A DNA stretch of 64,000 bases from Zooshikella sp050749885. GTDB lineage: Bacteria > Pseudomonadota > Gammaproteobacteria > Pseudomonadales > Zooshikellaceae. The DNA lies in NCBI RefSeq assembly GCF_050749885.1, contig NZ_JBOIUB010000008.1, forward strand, positions 1 to 64,000, given 5' to 3'. Under the pieces are notes generated by a model, which was given only the letters and a program-made list of their open reading frames with translations, had not been told where the DNA came from and searched no databases. A program made the position numbers and the translations under genes. Positions 1-9,142 of the stretch are shown here, piece after piece (the stretch's first letter is position 1; each line of letters starts with the position of its first letter).

Positions 1-2
1 AT

Positions 3-110
3 CAACATTTAATGAGAAAACTTTTTGACAAGTTAGGGTTAAGCTTAAGCATTCAAAAAGTCGCTCAAGTGTATGAACAGCTGAGCGACTATGGGGCTAT
101 GGCTGGGTAA
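3..110 (+). CDS. C-terminal end of an unrecognised gene entering from the left edge
   Basis: An open frame runs in from the window edge and stops with TAA at 108-110. Its readable end is about 35 residues, finishing ...YEQLSDYGAMAG, with an internal ATG at 12. It overlaps the 3' end of the minus-strand oxidoreductase fragment by 22 bases, which is unusual for two intact genes. The overlap suggests this frame was joined to the oxidoreductase by a rearrangement. Family unknown. It could also be a chance frame. Confidence 0.25.
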   Translation, partial: QHLMRKLFDKLGLSLSIQKVAQVYEQLSDYGAMAG

Positions 111-778
111 AAGTGTCTACAGTATTGTAAAAGAAAGCGAGCACGATTTTCGATAGAACCACCGTATTCATCTGCACGTTGATTACTATTTTTTGCTAAA
201 AACTGATCAGGTAAATAACCATTAGCAGCATGAACTTCAATCATATCAAATCCAGCTTCCAACGCATTTTTTGCTGCATTGACATAATCAGACTGGATTA
301 CTTTTATTTCCTCAACAGTTAAGGCTTTAGGTAGATCAGCACTTATGCGCGTCAATTGACCATTTATGAGATTGTAGCTTCGCGCACCTTCTGCTTTAAT
401 TGCGGACGGTGCGACTGGCGCCTGCTTTCCAGGTTGTAATTCACGGTTAGAAATACGACCGACATGCCAAAGCTGTAAAGCTATTCTTCCTCCCGCCTGA
501 TGCACAGCTTCCGTCACAGTTTTCCAGCCTTGCACTTGTTCATCATTATAAATTCCTGGTGTACACGCGTACCCCTTGCCTTGTGGGGATATTTGACTCG
601 CCTCAGTAATAATTAAGCCAGATGATGCCCGCTGACGATAGTACTCAACCATCAACGAATTCGGAACATCACCTGGTTGTGAGGCTCTCGAACGCGTTAA
701 AGGTGCCATTATGACTCGGTTAGGTAAAGTAATATCAGATAACTGAAACGGTGTTAGTAAGCTACTTTTTGTCATCAT
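89..778 (-). pseudogene. Truncated old-yellow-enzyme (NemA-like NADH:flavin oxidoreductase)
   Basis: FMN-dependent ene-reductase/N-ethylmaleimide reductase family, cytoplasmic, which reduces electrophilic alkenes and nitro compounds. The N-terminal two thirds of the TIM barrel is well conserved: the start PFQLSDITLPNRVIMAPLTRSR, the Q-W-H-V-GR region near residue 105, the catalytic-region HAANGYL near residue 184, and the DEYGGSIENRARF motif near residue 210. Family members are about 360 residues, while this frame ends at 229 after ENRARFLLQ with an unrelated tail (YCRHFYPAIAP). The last third of the barrel, including phosphate-binding strands, is missing, so the product is probably inactive. 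The regulator gene and operators upstream are intact. The break lies at about 110-130. Confidence 0.85.
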
Positions 779-802
779 GCACTTCCTTTGAAAACCATTT
801 AG

Positions 803-817
803 TAGACCAGTCGTCTA
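803..817. promoter_or_regulatory. NemR-type operator upstream of the oxidoreductase
   Basis: A palindrome TAGAC-cagtc-GTCTA (5-bp arms, 5-bp spacer) lies 25 bases upstream of the oxidoreductase start. The same arms and nearly the same spacer recur upstream of the TetR gene at 1555-1569, so one repressor probably controls both. The match to a TetR-family operator is inferred from the repetition and placement. Confidence 0.75.
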
Positions 818-917
818 TAATGCATTTAAAAAAATGAGACCATTAAGAGTTAATTAACAGCCTCATTGAGGTCACACATTCAATTAAATTCTATTTAATC
901 CTAACAATAACTTTGGA

Positions 918-1532
918 TTAGGTTTCTTTTTTAAGCACCCAATCTGAAGTCAGCAATAACTCCGTCATCATCATTGCCGTTTTTATTGCTGAGTCATCAT
1001 GTCGTACTTTAGTCATCAGACTTGCACCCATCCACTGTTGATATAGTACAACTGATGTAAGTCTTGCATCTAAGTTTGCTGGCAAAGAACCATCACTTAT
1101 TCCAAGAAGTACACATTCTTCTATTCGACTAATGATCGCATCAATACCAGACTTCAGCATTAATCGCATATCATCAGATAAGTCAGATACTTCTGCAGAA
1201 AGCTTTACAGCCAAACATTGCTTATCGCAACATTCATCCGTTTGTTTTTCAAACCAGTGCTGCCAATACGACATCAATTTATCCTTGCCACTTTTTGCAG
1301 GTAAATTGAACAGTTCATCGAGAACTTGCTCATAATGGCTGAAATAACGTCGGAGTAACTCAACACCAAATAACTCTTTGGATTTAAAATAATGGTAAAA
1401 AGACCCCTTTGGCACCTTTGCCTGTGCTAATATCTGGGCTAACCCCACAGCTGAAAACCCTTTACTGAGAATCAACTGCTCACCTGCACTCAGGATGGTT
1501 TCTCGGGTATCTTGATGCTCACTACGATTCAT
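918..1532 (-). CDS. TetR-family repressor, NemR-like
   Basis: A 204-residue one-domain transcription factor. The N-terminal helix-turn-helix (about residues 28-55, VGLAQILAQAKVPKGSFYHYFKSKELF) is typical of the NemR/AcuR branch of TetR proteins. The C-terminal ligand domain has several cysteines (CCDKQC near residue 100), which fits sensing of electrophiles as in NemR, where Cys modification releases DNA. It lies directly upstream of the truncated ene-reductase on the same strand, and identical palindromes precede each gene, so autoregulation and control of the reductase are likely. With the reductase broken, its remaining targets are unclear. Family assignment is firm. The electrophile-sensing role is inference from context. 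Confidence 0.85.
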   Translation of the reverse strand: MNRSEHQDTRETILSAGEQLILSKGFSAVGLAQILAQAKVPKGSFYHYFKSKELFGVELLRRYFSHYEQVLDELFNLPAKSGKDKLMSYWQHWFEKQTDECCDKQCLAVKLSAEVSDLSDDMRLMLKSGIDAIISRIEECVLLGISDGSLPANLDARLTSVVLYQQWMGASLMTKVRHDDSAIKTAMMMTELLLTSDWVLKKET

Positions 1533-1554
1533 GATGATAATACTAGCAGCTAAT

Positions 1555-1569
1555 TAGACCGGTCGTCTA
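1555..1569. promoter_or_regulatory. NemR-type operator upstream of the TetR gene
   Basis: Palindrome TAGAC-cggtc-GTCTA, 22 bases upstream of the repressor start, matching 803-817 in both arms and three of five spacer bases. It is placed for autorepression. Confidence 0.75.
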
Positions 1570-1680
1570 GTGAATTGTTTGTGGGTTATTATAACAATAT
1601 CAAGCATGTTTATTGAATTTAGCTATATCATCGCGGCAGCACAGCCTGAATCGTTGAATTTAACTACTCCCACAGCGCAG

Positions 1681-1710
1681 GGTATAAGGGTATAAGGGTA
1701 TAAGGGTATA
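1681..1710. repeat. Short tandem repeat, GGTATAAG units
   Basis: Three exact copies of the octamer GGTATAAG followed by a partial, diverged fourth copy, in the gap between the TetR gene and the chemoreceptor. The core GGTATA equals one arm of the dispersed 22-bp palindrome found elsewhere in the window, so it may be a slipped expansion of such an element. Confidence 0.8.
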
Positions 1711-1787
1711 TAAGGCTAAAATACCATCATAAGCGCTCACAATCGGAGAGTTAGACGATAGCCGTCGTAAAGATGTTAGAAACACTA

Positions 1788-3869
1788 TCAGTCAAACTTA
1801 AAGCCAGAAACAATATTTTCTATGCTTGTACTCCTTGTATGCACCGAATTGGCATTTTCAGCAACACGTTCAGCACTGGAAACTAAATCAGACGCAGAGT
1901 TATCCACAGAATCTATACGAGAATTAATATCCCCAGCCGTTGACGCTTGAACATTGGCGGCTTCAGATACTTTTTGAAATGCCTCAGCCACTTGGTTTGT
2001 CGCTTCAGTGACTTTTTGTAGTGCTTCTCCAGTACTGCGTGTTCTTTCTTCGCTATTTGCCGCCTCGCGTGACGACTCTTCCATCACCTTAACAGCCTCT
2101 TCAGCCACTTGCTGTAAGTTCAATATTGAATTACTGATTTCATTGGTAGCCTCTTGCGTACGTGTGGCTAGTGTACGTACTTCATCCGCAACAACAGCAA
2201 ACCCCCTTCCCTGCTCACCCGCTCTTGCCGCTTCGATTGCGGCATTTAATGCCAGTAAATTAGTCTGCTCAGCGACCGCTTTAATGACATCAATGACATT
2301 ACTTATATTATTTGCACTCTCAGCTAATTTTGTAATTTGCTGTGCCGCATCATTAATTTGCTCTGCTAATTGATGACTGGAATCAGCAGTTTTTATCGAC
2401 TGTTGCGAACTCTCTTGGGCTGAGTTGTACACCTCCTGAATATGTAAAGAGGCCTCTTCAGAAAGCTCAAGCATGGATTGAGCAGAGTCAGTACTATTTC
2501 GAACAAGCTCAACAATATGACTGATCTGTTGTTTTTGATCATTACCAGATTGCTGATTCGTTTTTGATTCACTATCAAGTTCCTGAGCAGTCTGATTAAG
2601 TGCACTTGCTTCTTGTGCCAGCACTTTTACTTTTTGTCGAAGTAAATTCATAGCACGACCCGTCGCATTTATGGCTTCGGATAACTCATCTTGCCCTTTT
2701 GTCTCAAGGTGAATATTTAAGTGGCCTGACTCAAGTGACTGTGCCGCATAAAGTAAACTATTTATCGCCAAGCGAGTATTAATTTGATAACAAACCAATA
2801 AATATAATGCTGATAACATCGTCAGCGAAAAAACAGCAACAACAAGATTCCGTTTATGTATAGTTTCACTTAAGTGTTTTTTTGCCCCTTCAATAAATAG
2901 ATTTTCAATAAAGTGATAAAAATCCATTTGGGCACTTATCGTTGTACTCCCTTTTTCAAAAAATTGTTCAGCGGATACTGATAACGTTTGTGAACCCAGT
3001 AAATCACGCTTACTTGTTGAAACCAGGTCATTAACTGTTTGAGTAAGCTTCTTGGCATAAGGTGCTACTCGACTACGATAATCTGCAGAATAATCATTTA
3101 ATGCTGTAATTTGAGTTTCAACTTTAGCCTGCACTTCTTCAACTATTTCGGTTAATCTAGTCACTTCAATAAATAATTCAGGGGTAAATTGCCCCTGTGC
3201 TGCAACCAAGCTGCCTTTACCACGAAGTTTTCCCGTTGTTTCTGACAATAAAGGTAACTGATAAACAAACATATCCATTGTTAAGAACGTATTCAGTTTG
3301 GGATCTAGAATTAGCCCACTGTTAGTCGCAATAGTGTCAACAATAATTGATATACGATTGATCCATTCTGTATGCAATGAAAATGCAGTATTGACTGGAA
3401 CACCTGTTGATAACTTATCAGTCAATGACTGCCAATCATCTGCCAAAGCATGAATTGACTTTACTACATCTGTAAAACCCATTTGTTTTGCAGTGTTAGT
3501 TGCTTTGCTTAATGCTTGTTCTAGTTTTGACCGAATTTCTGGGAGATCGTTATAAGCAGACTGACTTCCACCTAACCACGCGGCTGTTTTACCTCGATGT
3601 TGAGCTGCTAGAATTCGAAGCGGATGCACGACAGCTATCAGCTGCTGACCAGCTAGCTCATTTTCCCAAACATGAATATCCTGATTATGCGTTGTCACAA
3701 TTTGCCATAACGCATACACAATAGGCAAAAGCAGTAAGCTTAAAATGAGAATAAATTTTTGTGTCAAACGCAAGTTACCAACTAGCTTCCGTCCAAAATA
3801 CCAAAAATTAATCATGGGAGGCATCCTTGTCAGTCTGGTATTTAGGCTTTTATCACTACTCATGTCCAC
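1788..3869 (-). CDS. Methyl-accepting chemotaxis protein
   Basis: A 693-residue transmembrane chemoreceptor feeding CheA/CheW. There is one membrane segment near residues 38-58 (FILILSLLLLPIVYALWQIV), a periplasmic helical region of about 285 residues, and a second segment near 345-366. A HAMP-like stretch and a long coiled-coil signalling domain follow. The conserved hairpin tip (EQTNLLALNAAIEAARAG and the following GFAVVADEVRTLA) lies near residues 530-565. The periplasmic part contains an AAQHRGKTAAWLGG segment resembling all-helical nitrate/nitrite-sensing (NIT-type) domains, but the ligand cannot be told from sequence. No pentapeptide CheR tether is seen at the C-terminus, which ends in GFKFD. 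It is an isolated gene without other chemotaxis genes nearby. Confidence 0.95.
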   Translation of the reverse strand: MDMSSDKSLNTRLTRMPPMINFWYFGRKLVGNLRLTQKFILILSLLLLPIVYALWQIVTTHNQDIHVWENELAGQQLIAVVHPLRILAAQHRGKTAAWLGGSQSAYNDLPEIRSKLEQALSKATNTAKQMGFTDVVKSIHALADDWQSLTDKLSTGVPVNTAFSLHTEWINRISIIVDTIATNSGLILDPKLNTFLTMDMFVYQLPLLSETTGKLRGKGSLVAAQGQFTPELFIEVTRLTEIVEEVQAKVETQITALNDYSADYRSRVAPYAKKLTQTVNDLVSTSKRDLLGSQTLSVSAEQFFEKGSTTISAQMDFYHFIENLFIEGAKKHLSETIHKRNLVVAVFSLTMLSALYLLVCYQINTRLAINSLLYAAQSLESGHLNIHLETKGQDELSEAINATGRAMNLLRQKVKVLAQEASALNQTAQELDSESKTNQQSGNDQKQQISHIVELVRNSTDSAQSMLELSEEASLHIQEVYNSAQESSQQSIKTADSSHQLAEQINDAAQQITKLAESANNISNVIDVIKAVAEQTNLLALNAAIEAARAGEQGRGFAVVADEVRTLATRTQEATNEISNSILNLQQVAEEAVKVMEESSREAANSEERTRSTGEALQKVTEATNQVAEAFQKVSEAANVQASTAGDINSRIDSVDNSASDLVSSAERVAENANSVHTRSTSIENIVSGFKFD

Positions 3870-4208
3870 TTACCGTGCACATTTGAAGCACACCCCTCTC
3901 TAGAGCTACATAACCAGAACATTAACAATCAATTTATCATGCACTTTAACTTGTTGTACTTTCGTTTCATAATAGCATAGCGTTACAACTCTTTTGCTAA
4001 TCATTTCCATGCATACAGATGTTTAAAATTTATATCCATAGTAATGTATATTAAGCTCAGCGCATGAAGCTATTTATTAGTCTTAAGCATACGGAACAAT
4101 TGAATTAATATGACAATAAAATGTCTTATCAGGACACCTTGTTTGTTAATTGCTGTAATAACCCTTAATACATTATTTCTCAATTAATTTTCTCTTACCT
4201 GTTAGTCC
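3870..4208. other. Intergenic, divergent promoter region
   Basis: 339 bases between the divergent chemoreceptor and AAA ATPase genes. AT-rich. It must hold both promoters, but no convincing operator, RNA or repeat is seen. Confidence 0.5.
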
Positions 4209-5378
4209 ATGATTACAACATTAGCCATTAATAATTACCGCTCTATTCTACAAATCACGACTCCACTTGGCGCTTTAAATGTAATTACAGGGCCTAATGG
4301 CAGTGGAAAGTCAAACCTGTACAGGGCATTACGTTTATTAGCAGAAACAGCGCAAGGAGGGGTCATTAATTCTCTGGCCGCAGAAGGTGGTCTTGATTCC
4401 ACTTTTTGGGCTGGGCCTGCCAATATCACCCCTCAAATGCGTAAAGGAGAAGTACCTATCCAAGGTACTGTTCGTAAGGAAGCTGTCCGTCTGCGCTTGG
4501 GGTTTTCCACCGATATTTTAAGTTACTCTATATCACTAGGGCTTCCCAAACCTTCCAATTCATTTTTCTCTCTCGACCCTGAAATTAAGCGTGAGTGTAT
4601 CTGGGCTGGCCCCACCTATCGCCCTGCTAGTTTACTGGTTGATAGACAAGGAGCCGTTGTTAAAGTACGTCCACGTAACAAGTGGGAAATTGCTACTCAA
4701 ACACTCAGTCTCTTCAACAGCATGTTTGATGAAATTATCGACCCCAGCTCAATGCCAGAACTTTATTCCATGCGAGAGTCTATAAGAAGCTGGCGATTTT
4801 ATGACCATTTTCGGACTGATAAAAACTCACCCATACGCCAGCCTCAGCTTGGTACACGAACCCCTGTGCTACACCATGATGGCCGAGACTTGGCTGCAGC
4901 ACTGCAGACTATTCGTGAAATTGGAGATCATATTGCTTTAGATGAAGCTGTCAGTGATGCTTTTCCTGGAGCACGACTCAGTATAATTCAACATCATGAT
5001 GGCCGTTTCTCATTGCAGTTCTCTCAAGAAGGCCTACTCCGACCTTTGTCTGGCGCAGAACTATCTGATGGCACATTACGGTACATTCTTTGGATTGCCG
5101 CTCTACTTACCCCTCGCCCCCCCTTACTGATGGTATTAAATGAACCTGAAACCAGTTTACATCCTGATTTACTACCCGCATTGGCTCGATTAATTCTTAA
5201 AGCCTCCAGTAAAACACAGGTTTGGGTAGTTACACATTCTAATCGATTAATTGCGGCATTAAGTGAACATCCTGACTGTAACCAAATTGCTTTGGAAAAA
5301 CAGCTTGGTCAAACTGAAATAGTAGGTCAACATTGGTTGTCAGTACCCACTTGGCATTGGCCTGATAAGCGAGGGTAA
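4209..5378 (+). CDS. AAA-family ATPase, RecF/OLD-like (AAA_21 type)
   Basis: A 389-residue cytoplasmic ATPase of the SMC/RecF/OLD superfamily. Walker A is GPNGSGKS at residues 28-35, preceded by the typical LAINNYRSI. An ABC-signature-like segment, LSDGTLRYI, lies near 284. Walker B with catalytic Glu (LLMVLNEPETSLHPDLLP) begins near 306, and the H-loop histidine is in VVTHSNR near 340. All motifs are intact. There is no Toprim domain, so it is not a full OLD nuclease. It is a single gene with no partner. Comparable lone ATPases are common and mostly uncharacterised, and some are parts of anti-phage modules, but nothing adjacent supports that here. DNA-related ATPase activity is inference. 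Confidence 0.85.
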   Translation: MITTLAINNYRSILQITTPLGALNVITGPNGSGKSNLYRALRLLAETAQGGVINSLAAEGGLDSTFWAGPANITPQMRKGEVPIQGTVRKEAVRLRLGFSTDILSYSISLGLPKPSNSFFSLDPEIKRECIWAGPTYRPASLLVDRQGAVVKVRPRNKWEIATQTLSLFNSMFDEIIDPSSMPELYSMRESIRSWRFYDHFRTDKNSPIRQPQLGTRTPVLHHDGRDLAAALQTIREIGDHIALDEAVSDAFPGARLSIIQHHDGRFSLQFSQEGLLRPLSGAELSDGTLRYILWIAALLTPRPPLLMVLNEPETSLHPDLLPALARLILKASSKTQVWVVTHSNRLIAALSEHPDCNQIALEKQLGQTEIVGQHWLSVPTWHWPDKRG

Positions 5379-5394
5379 TATGCTTCATGCCAAA

Positions 5395-6240
5395 CTATTG
5401 CTTTTCTATTTTTTCAGGAAAATCAAAAAAATTATGCTTTTTTCTTAATTCTTTTATTTTATTTTCTTTTTTTAAAAGACTATATCCCTCCTCAAATTCG
5501 TTATACATAGTCATACAGGACTTTAGTTTTTTAGGGAAGCCTAAATGCATCGTTAAGGTTGCAATATCGACATTTCGCTTCAAGTCACTCCAAACCACTT
5601 CGGGATGATTACGGTGTAAAAAATATTTTAACACACGCTCATCAGCCGCGATTAAATCAACTCTTCCCCCTAAAAATATTGTTAGATTTTTTTCGGTATT
5701 GACTTCTTCATGTTTCGCAATAAAAGGAGCATTGTTAAACTCACTCGAATAATAATAACCTCTGACAACACTCACTTTATAATTCAGTAAATCTTTAATT
5801 GTATTTCCATTAATACTTTTTGATTTTATACTAAACAATGCTTGCTTGGAAAATGTAATGGGCGAGGAAAACTTAAAGTATGCTTCTCGTTCAGACACGT
5901 AATAAATACCAACGACACCATCATATAGCCCCATCTTAGCTCGCTCAAACGCACGATTCCATGATGTATAAAGGATATGCACTTTCTTACCCACTCGTGC
6001 ATATGACTCATAAATAACTTCTGCCATAAAACCTTCATCAACCATGGCATGTCCATAGTAGGGTGGCCATGATTCTGTAGCAAAAATATAGTCAAACTTA
6101 GATTTATCAACAGTGCCTAATTCAGGCTTATCAACAGCACATAATATAGGTGCATAAATACTTATAACAGTCATCATCAATAACTGTATAAATACTCTAA
6201 ATCCTTTTTTTAGCCTTTGCTTAAAAATGTGCGCTGTCAT
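5395..6240 (-). CDS. Periplasmic solute-binding protein, family 3 (amino-acid type)
   Basis: 281 residues with an N-terminal Sec signal (KKGFRVFIQLLMMTVISIYAPILCA, residues about 12-36). The SBP_bac_3 pattern follows: WPPYYGH near residue 58, VGIYYVSEREAYFKFSSPI near 110-130, and a second-lobe DLIAADERV near 210. Two aligned binding lobes are present in order. No permease or ATPase gene lies nearby, so it may work with a transporter elsewhere or serve as an orphan sensor or binding protein. The gene ends 17 bases from the 3' end of the convergent AAA ATPase. The Cys near residue 34 has no proper lipobox context. Confidence 0.85.
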   Translation of the reverse strand: MTAHIFKQRLKKGFRVFIQLLMMTVISIYAPILCAVDKPELGTVDKSKFDYIFATESWPPYYGHAMVDEGFMAEVIYESYARVGKKVHILYTSWNRAFERAKMGLYDGVVGIYYVSEREAYFKFSSPITFSKQALFSIKSKSINGNTIKDLLNYKVSVVRGYYYSSEFNNAPFIAKHEEVNTEKNLTIFLGGRVDLIAADERVLKYFLHRNHPEVVWSDLKRNVDIATLTMHLGFPKKLKSCMTMYNEFEEGYSLLKKENKIKELRKKHNFFDFPEKIEKQ

Positions 6241-6489
6241 AAAGCACTATTCACTCATTATTAAATATCTCTTTTCTAGTGAAAGAATAGACTATGCAAG
6301 AATGGTTAAAAGAATCCTGCTACAAACACATTTTTTTAACATTTATCGTCCATTTTACAGGTAGCAAAGCCCATAAAAAACTCTTATAATCCGCTCCTTT
6401 TTTGCCTGATCTCACCAGTTACCTGCCAGAGATGGTCAAGTCTCCTTTGGGATAAGTTGCAAGTGGTGTTAGAGGCAAGTCGTCTTTTT

Positions 6490-6533
6490 AAAGGTTAACT
6501 ATATTCACAGCAAAGGGTATATAGTTGCCTTTA
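6490..6533. promoter_or_regulatory. Inverted repeat in the sulP leader
   Basis: AAAGGTTAACTATA and its near-complement TATAGTTGCCTTT face each other across about 14 bases, 30 bases upstream of the SulP start. The loop holds AAAGGGTATA, which resembles the dispersed palindrome's right arm. It could be an mRNA leader hairpin or an operator. Which one cannot be told from sequence. Confidence 0.45.
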
Positions 6534-6562
6534 AAGGTTTATTTATCACTATCAGGGTTATT

Positions 6563-8047
6563 ATGCTGTTTTACTCAAAAAAACATGACTGGCTTGGCAA
6601 TATTAGAGCAGATGTGCTTGCGGGATTAGTGGTTGCGCTAGCACTTATTCCAGAAGCGATTGCTTTTTCGATCATTGCGGGTGTTGACCCTAAAGTGGGT
6701 CTTTACGCCTCATTCAGCATCGCGGTTGTCACCGCCTTTGTCGGTGGACGCCCAGGTATGATTTCTGCGGCAACCGGGGCAATGGCATTATTGATGGTCA
6801 CCTTGGTAAAAGAGCATGGTCTACAGTACCTACTCGCCGCTACGTTATTAACCGGAGCACTACAAATTATTGCTGGATACTTAAAGCTTGGTGAACTGAT
6901 GCGCTTTGTATCTCAGTCTGTTGTCACAGGGTTTGTTAATGCTTTAGCCATTTTAATTTTTATGGCACAACTTCCCGAACTGACCAATGTCACTTGGCAC
7001 GTTTATGCAGTGACTGCAGGTGGCCTGGCCATTATTTACTTATTTCCATTACTGAATAAAACGATTCCTTCGCCTCTGGTATGCATACTGACCTTAACAG
7101 CACTTTCCCTATGGTTAGGACTCGATATTCGAACTGTAGGTGATATGGGTGAACTACCAGATACCCTACCTCTGTTCTTATGGCCTGATGTCCCCTTCAA
7201 TCTTGAAACCCTTTCAATTATCTTTCCTTATTCTGCAGCCTTAGCTGTTGTTGGCTTACTTGAATCACTCATGACAGCTACGATTGTCGATGATTTAACG
7301 GACACCCCTAGTGACAAAAATCGCGAATGTAAAGGCCAGGGTCTTGCGAACATTGTAACAGGCTGTATTGGTGGCATGGCAGGCTGTGCCATGATTGGTC
7401 AATCCGTTATAAACGTAAAATCAGGAGGTAGAGGCCGCTTATCAACCTTGGTGGCGGGTGTAATGCTGCTTATCTTAGTTGTTTTCTTTAGTCAGTGGGT
7501 TGCCCAAATACCCATGGCCGCATTGGTTGCTGTTATGATCATGGTATCTATTGGTACCTTTAGTTGGCGTTCCATTCGCAATCTCAAACATTACCCTCTC
7601 TCAACCAATATCGTTATGTTAGCCACTGTTATTGTGGTGGTATGGACGCATAATTTAGCTTATGGCGTGTTAGCCGGTGTATTATTGGCCTCGCTTTTCT
7701 TTGCCAACAAAGTAAGCCACTTTATGTATATTGAATCCGAGCTGAATGAAGCCTCAGAAACAAGAACCTATCACGTAATAGGACAAGTCTTTTTTAGCTC
7801 AGCAGATAAATTTGTGGCCGCTTTTGACTTTAAAGAAGCACTTGATAAGGTAGTCATTGATTTACATCGAGCACACTTTTGGGACATCACCGCAGTCAAT
7901 GCTTTGGATAAAATTGTTATTAAGTTTCGTCGTGAAGGTGCTGAAGTAGAACTAGTCGGCCTGAATGAAGCAAGTGCTACGATTGTAGACAGATTTGGGG
8001 TACACGATAAACCTGAAGAGATCGAAAAAGTACTTGGAGGCCACTAA
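6563..8047 (+). CDS. SulP-family inorganic anion transporter with STAS domain
   Basis: A 494-residue inner-membrane transporter. It starts with the family signature (RADVLAGLVVALALIPEAIAFSIIAGVDPKVGLYASF), has about 10-12 hydrophobic segments up to residue about 385, and then a cytoplasmic STAS domain (about 400-494, with DLHRAHFWDITAVNALDKIV). The length is compact compared with 550-600 residues of many SulP proteins. Substrates in the family are sulfate, bicarbonate, chloride and dicarboxylates. The short type paired with a universal stress protein often groups with bicarbonate or low-specificity carriers, but the substrate is not determined here. The downstream stress-protein gene begins 4 bases after the stop, so the two are one operon. 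Confidence 0.95.
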   Translation: MLFYSKKHDWLGNIRADVLAGLVVALALIPEAIAFSIIAGVDPKVGLYASFSIAVVTAFVGGRPGMISAATGAMALLMVTLVKEHGLQYLLAATLLTGALQIIAGYLKLGELMRFVSQSVVTGFVNALAILIFMAQLPELTNVTWHVYAVTAGGLAIIYLFPLLNKTIPSPLVCILTLTALSLWLGLDIRTVGDMGELPDTLPLFLWPDVPFNLETLSIIFPYSAALAVVGLLESLMTATIVDDLTDTPSDKNRECKGQGLANIVTGCIGGMAGCAMIGQSVINVKSGGRGRLSTLVAGVMLLILVVFFSQWVAQIPMAALVAVMIMVSIGTFSWRSIRNLKHYPLSTNIVMLATVIVVVWTHNLAYGVLAGVLLASLFFANKVSHFMYIESELNEASETRTYHVIGQVFFSSADKFVAAFDFKEALDKVVIDLHRAHFWDITAVNALDKIVIKFRREGAEVELVGLNEASATIVDRFGVHDKPEEIEKVLGGH

Positions 8048-8051
8048 AAAA

Positions 8052-8918
8052 ATGAATACAACAATATCCAAGGTGCTTGCTTGTATTGATGGCTCTCGCT
8101 ACAGCACAGCTGTGTGTGATTACTCTGTATGGGCCAGCCAACGCATTAATGCTCCTTTGAAACTTCTCCATAATATTGAGCACCACCAGATACCAGGCAT
8201 GGTTGATTTGTCAGGTAGTATCGGCCTGGGGAGCCAAGAAAAGCTACTTGATGAACTTACAACGTTGGAGCAACAACGCAGTAAGTTGCTAGTTCAGCAA
8301 GGCAAAATTATGCTTGATGCAGCTAAATCAAGGGCTGAGCAAGCGGGTATTGAAGATATTATCGCTAAACAACGCCACGGCAGCCTGACAGAGTCTTTAA
8401 TTGAGCTAGAAGATGAGATTCGAGTTTTAGTACTAGGCATTAGAGGAGAAGGCCATAAAGATGATGGAAAACACATTGGTGCTCACTTAGAAACAATCAT
8501 TCGTTCATTACATAAACCAATACTTGTCGTAAATAAAGAGTTTACCGAACCCAAGCGCATCATGTTGGCTTATGATGGGAGCGAAGCCGCACAAAAAGCG
8601 CTGGATATGATCGCCAACAGGCCTTTATTTAAAGGGCTACCATGCCATGTCGTTTATGCCAATCCCAATCCAGAAAAGCACACCAGTGACTGTTTACCCA
8701 ATGCAGCCCGTAAATTAGAAGAAGCGGGTATTGAAGTCATTACTACGTCACTAGAAGGAAAACCTGAAGACGTTATCTGCGCCTATCAAACAGAGCACCA
8801 AATAGACCTGACCGTTATGGGAGCCTTTGGTCATACGCGTATTAGAGAGCTATTACTGGGTAGCTTTACCGCCAAAATGTTAGCCGCCACTCAAAAACCT
8901 CTACTTTTACTTCGTTAA
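8052..8918 (+). CDS. Universal stress protein, tandem UspA domains
   Basis: 288 residues with two UspA folds (about 1-145 and 150-288). The second carries the ATP-binding signature at its end (VMGAFGHTRIRELLLGSFTAKMLAATQKPLLLLR, i.e. G-x2-G-x9-G-S/T form). The first is more degenerate (VLGIRGEGHKDDGKHIGAHLETIIRSLHKPILVV). The ATG at 8052 is chosen because it begins directly at MNTTISKVLACIDGS, the usual first strand; a longer in-frame start at 7995 would overlap sulP. It is co-transcribed with sulP and presumably a cytoplasmic stress or regulatory partner. Confidence 0.92.
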   Translation: MNTTISKVLACIDGSRYSTAVCDYSVWASQRINAPLKLLHNIEHHQIPGMVDLSGSIGLGSQEKLLDELTTLEQQRSKLLVQQGKIMLDAAKSRAEQAGIEDIIAKQRHGSLTESLIELEDEIRVLVLGIRGEGHKDDGKHIGAHLETIIRSLHKPILVVNKEFTEPKRIMLAYDGSEAAQKALDMIANRPLFKGLPCHVVYANPNPEKHTSDCLPNAARKLEEAGIEVITTSLEGKPEDVICAYQTEHQIDLTVMGAFGHTRIRELLLGSFTAKMLAATQKPLLLLR

Positions 8919-8924
8919 ACCATC

Positions 8925-8982
8925 ATGGTAAGCAAGGGGGCAAGATGCTGATTAACAGCGAATTATCCCTCTTGCTTACCAT
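8925..8982 (+). terminator. Long hairpin after the sulP-usp operon
   Basis: A 12-bp perfect stem (ATGGTAAGCAAG with CTTGCTTACCAT) extends by four more pairs, one of them G-U. It encloses a smaller hairpin (GCTG-attaa-CAGC). It starts 7 bases after the usp stop. No T-run follows, so it may act as an mRNA 3'-end stabiliser or a weak terminator. Confidence 0.6.
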
Positions 8983-9142
8983 ATTCTCACCTTCCTCCTT
9001 ATAATCTTATCCTCAAAATCATCTACTCTTAGTCAAACAGCTTTTTTTGCTCTTAAATATGGATGTATGTCTCTCGCAAAATACATTAATCATACGCAAA
9101 AACGATACATAAATAGTTCACCAGTCCAAAGGATAAACATAG

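Noticed and set aside
4209..5378. AAA ATPase as an anti-phage defence system
   Set aside because: No nuclease, reverse transcriptase or other partner gene adjoins it, so a defence role would be a guess.
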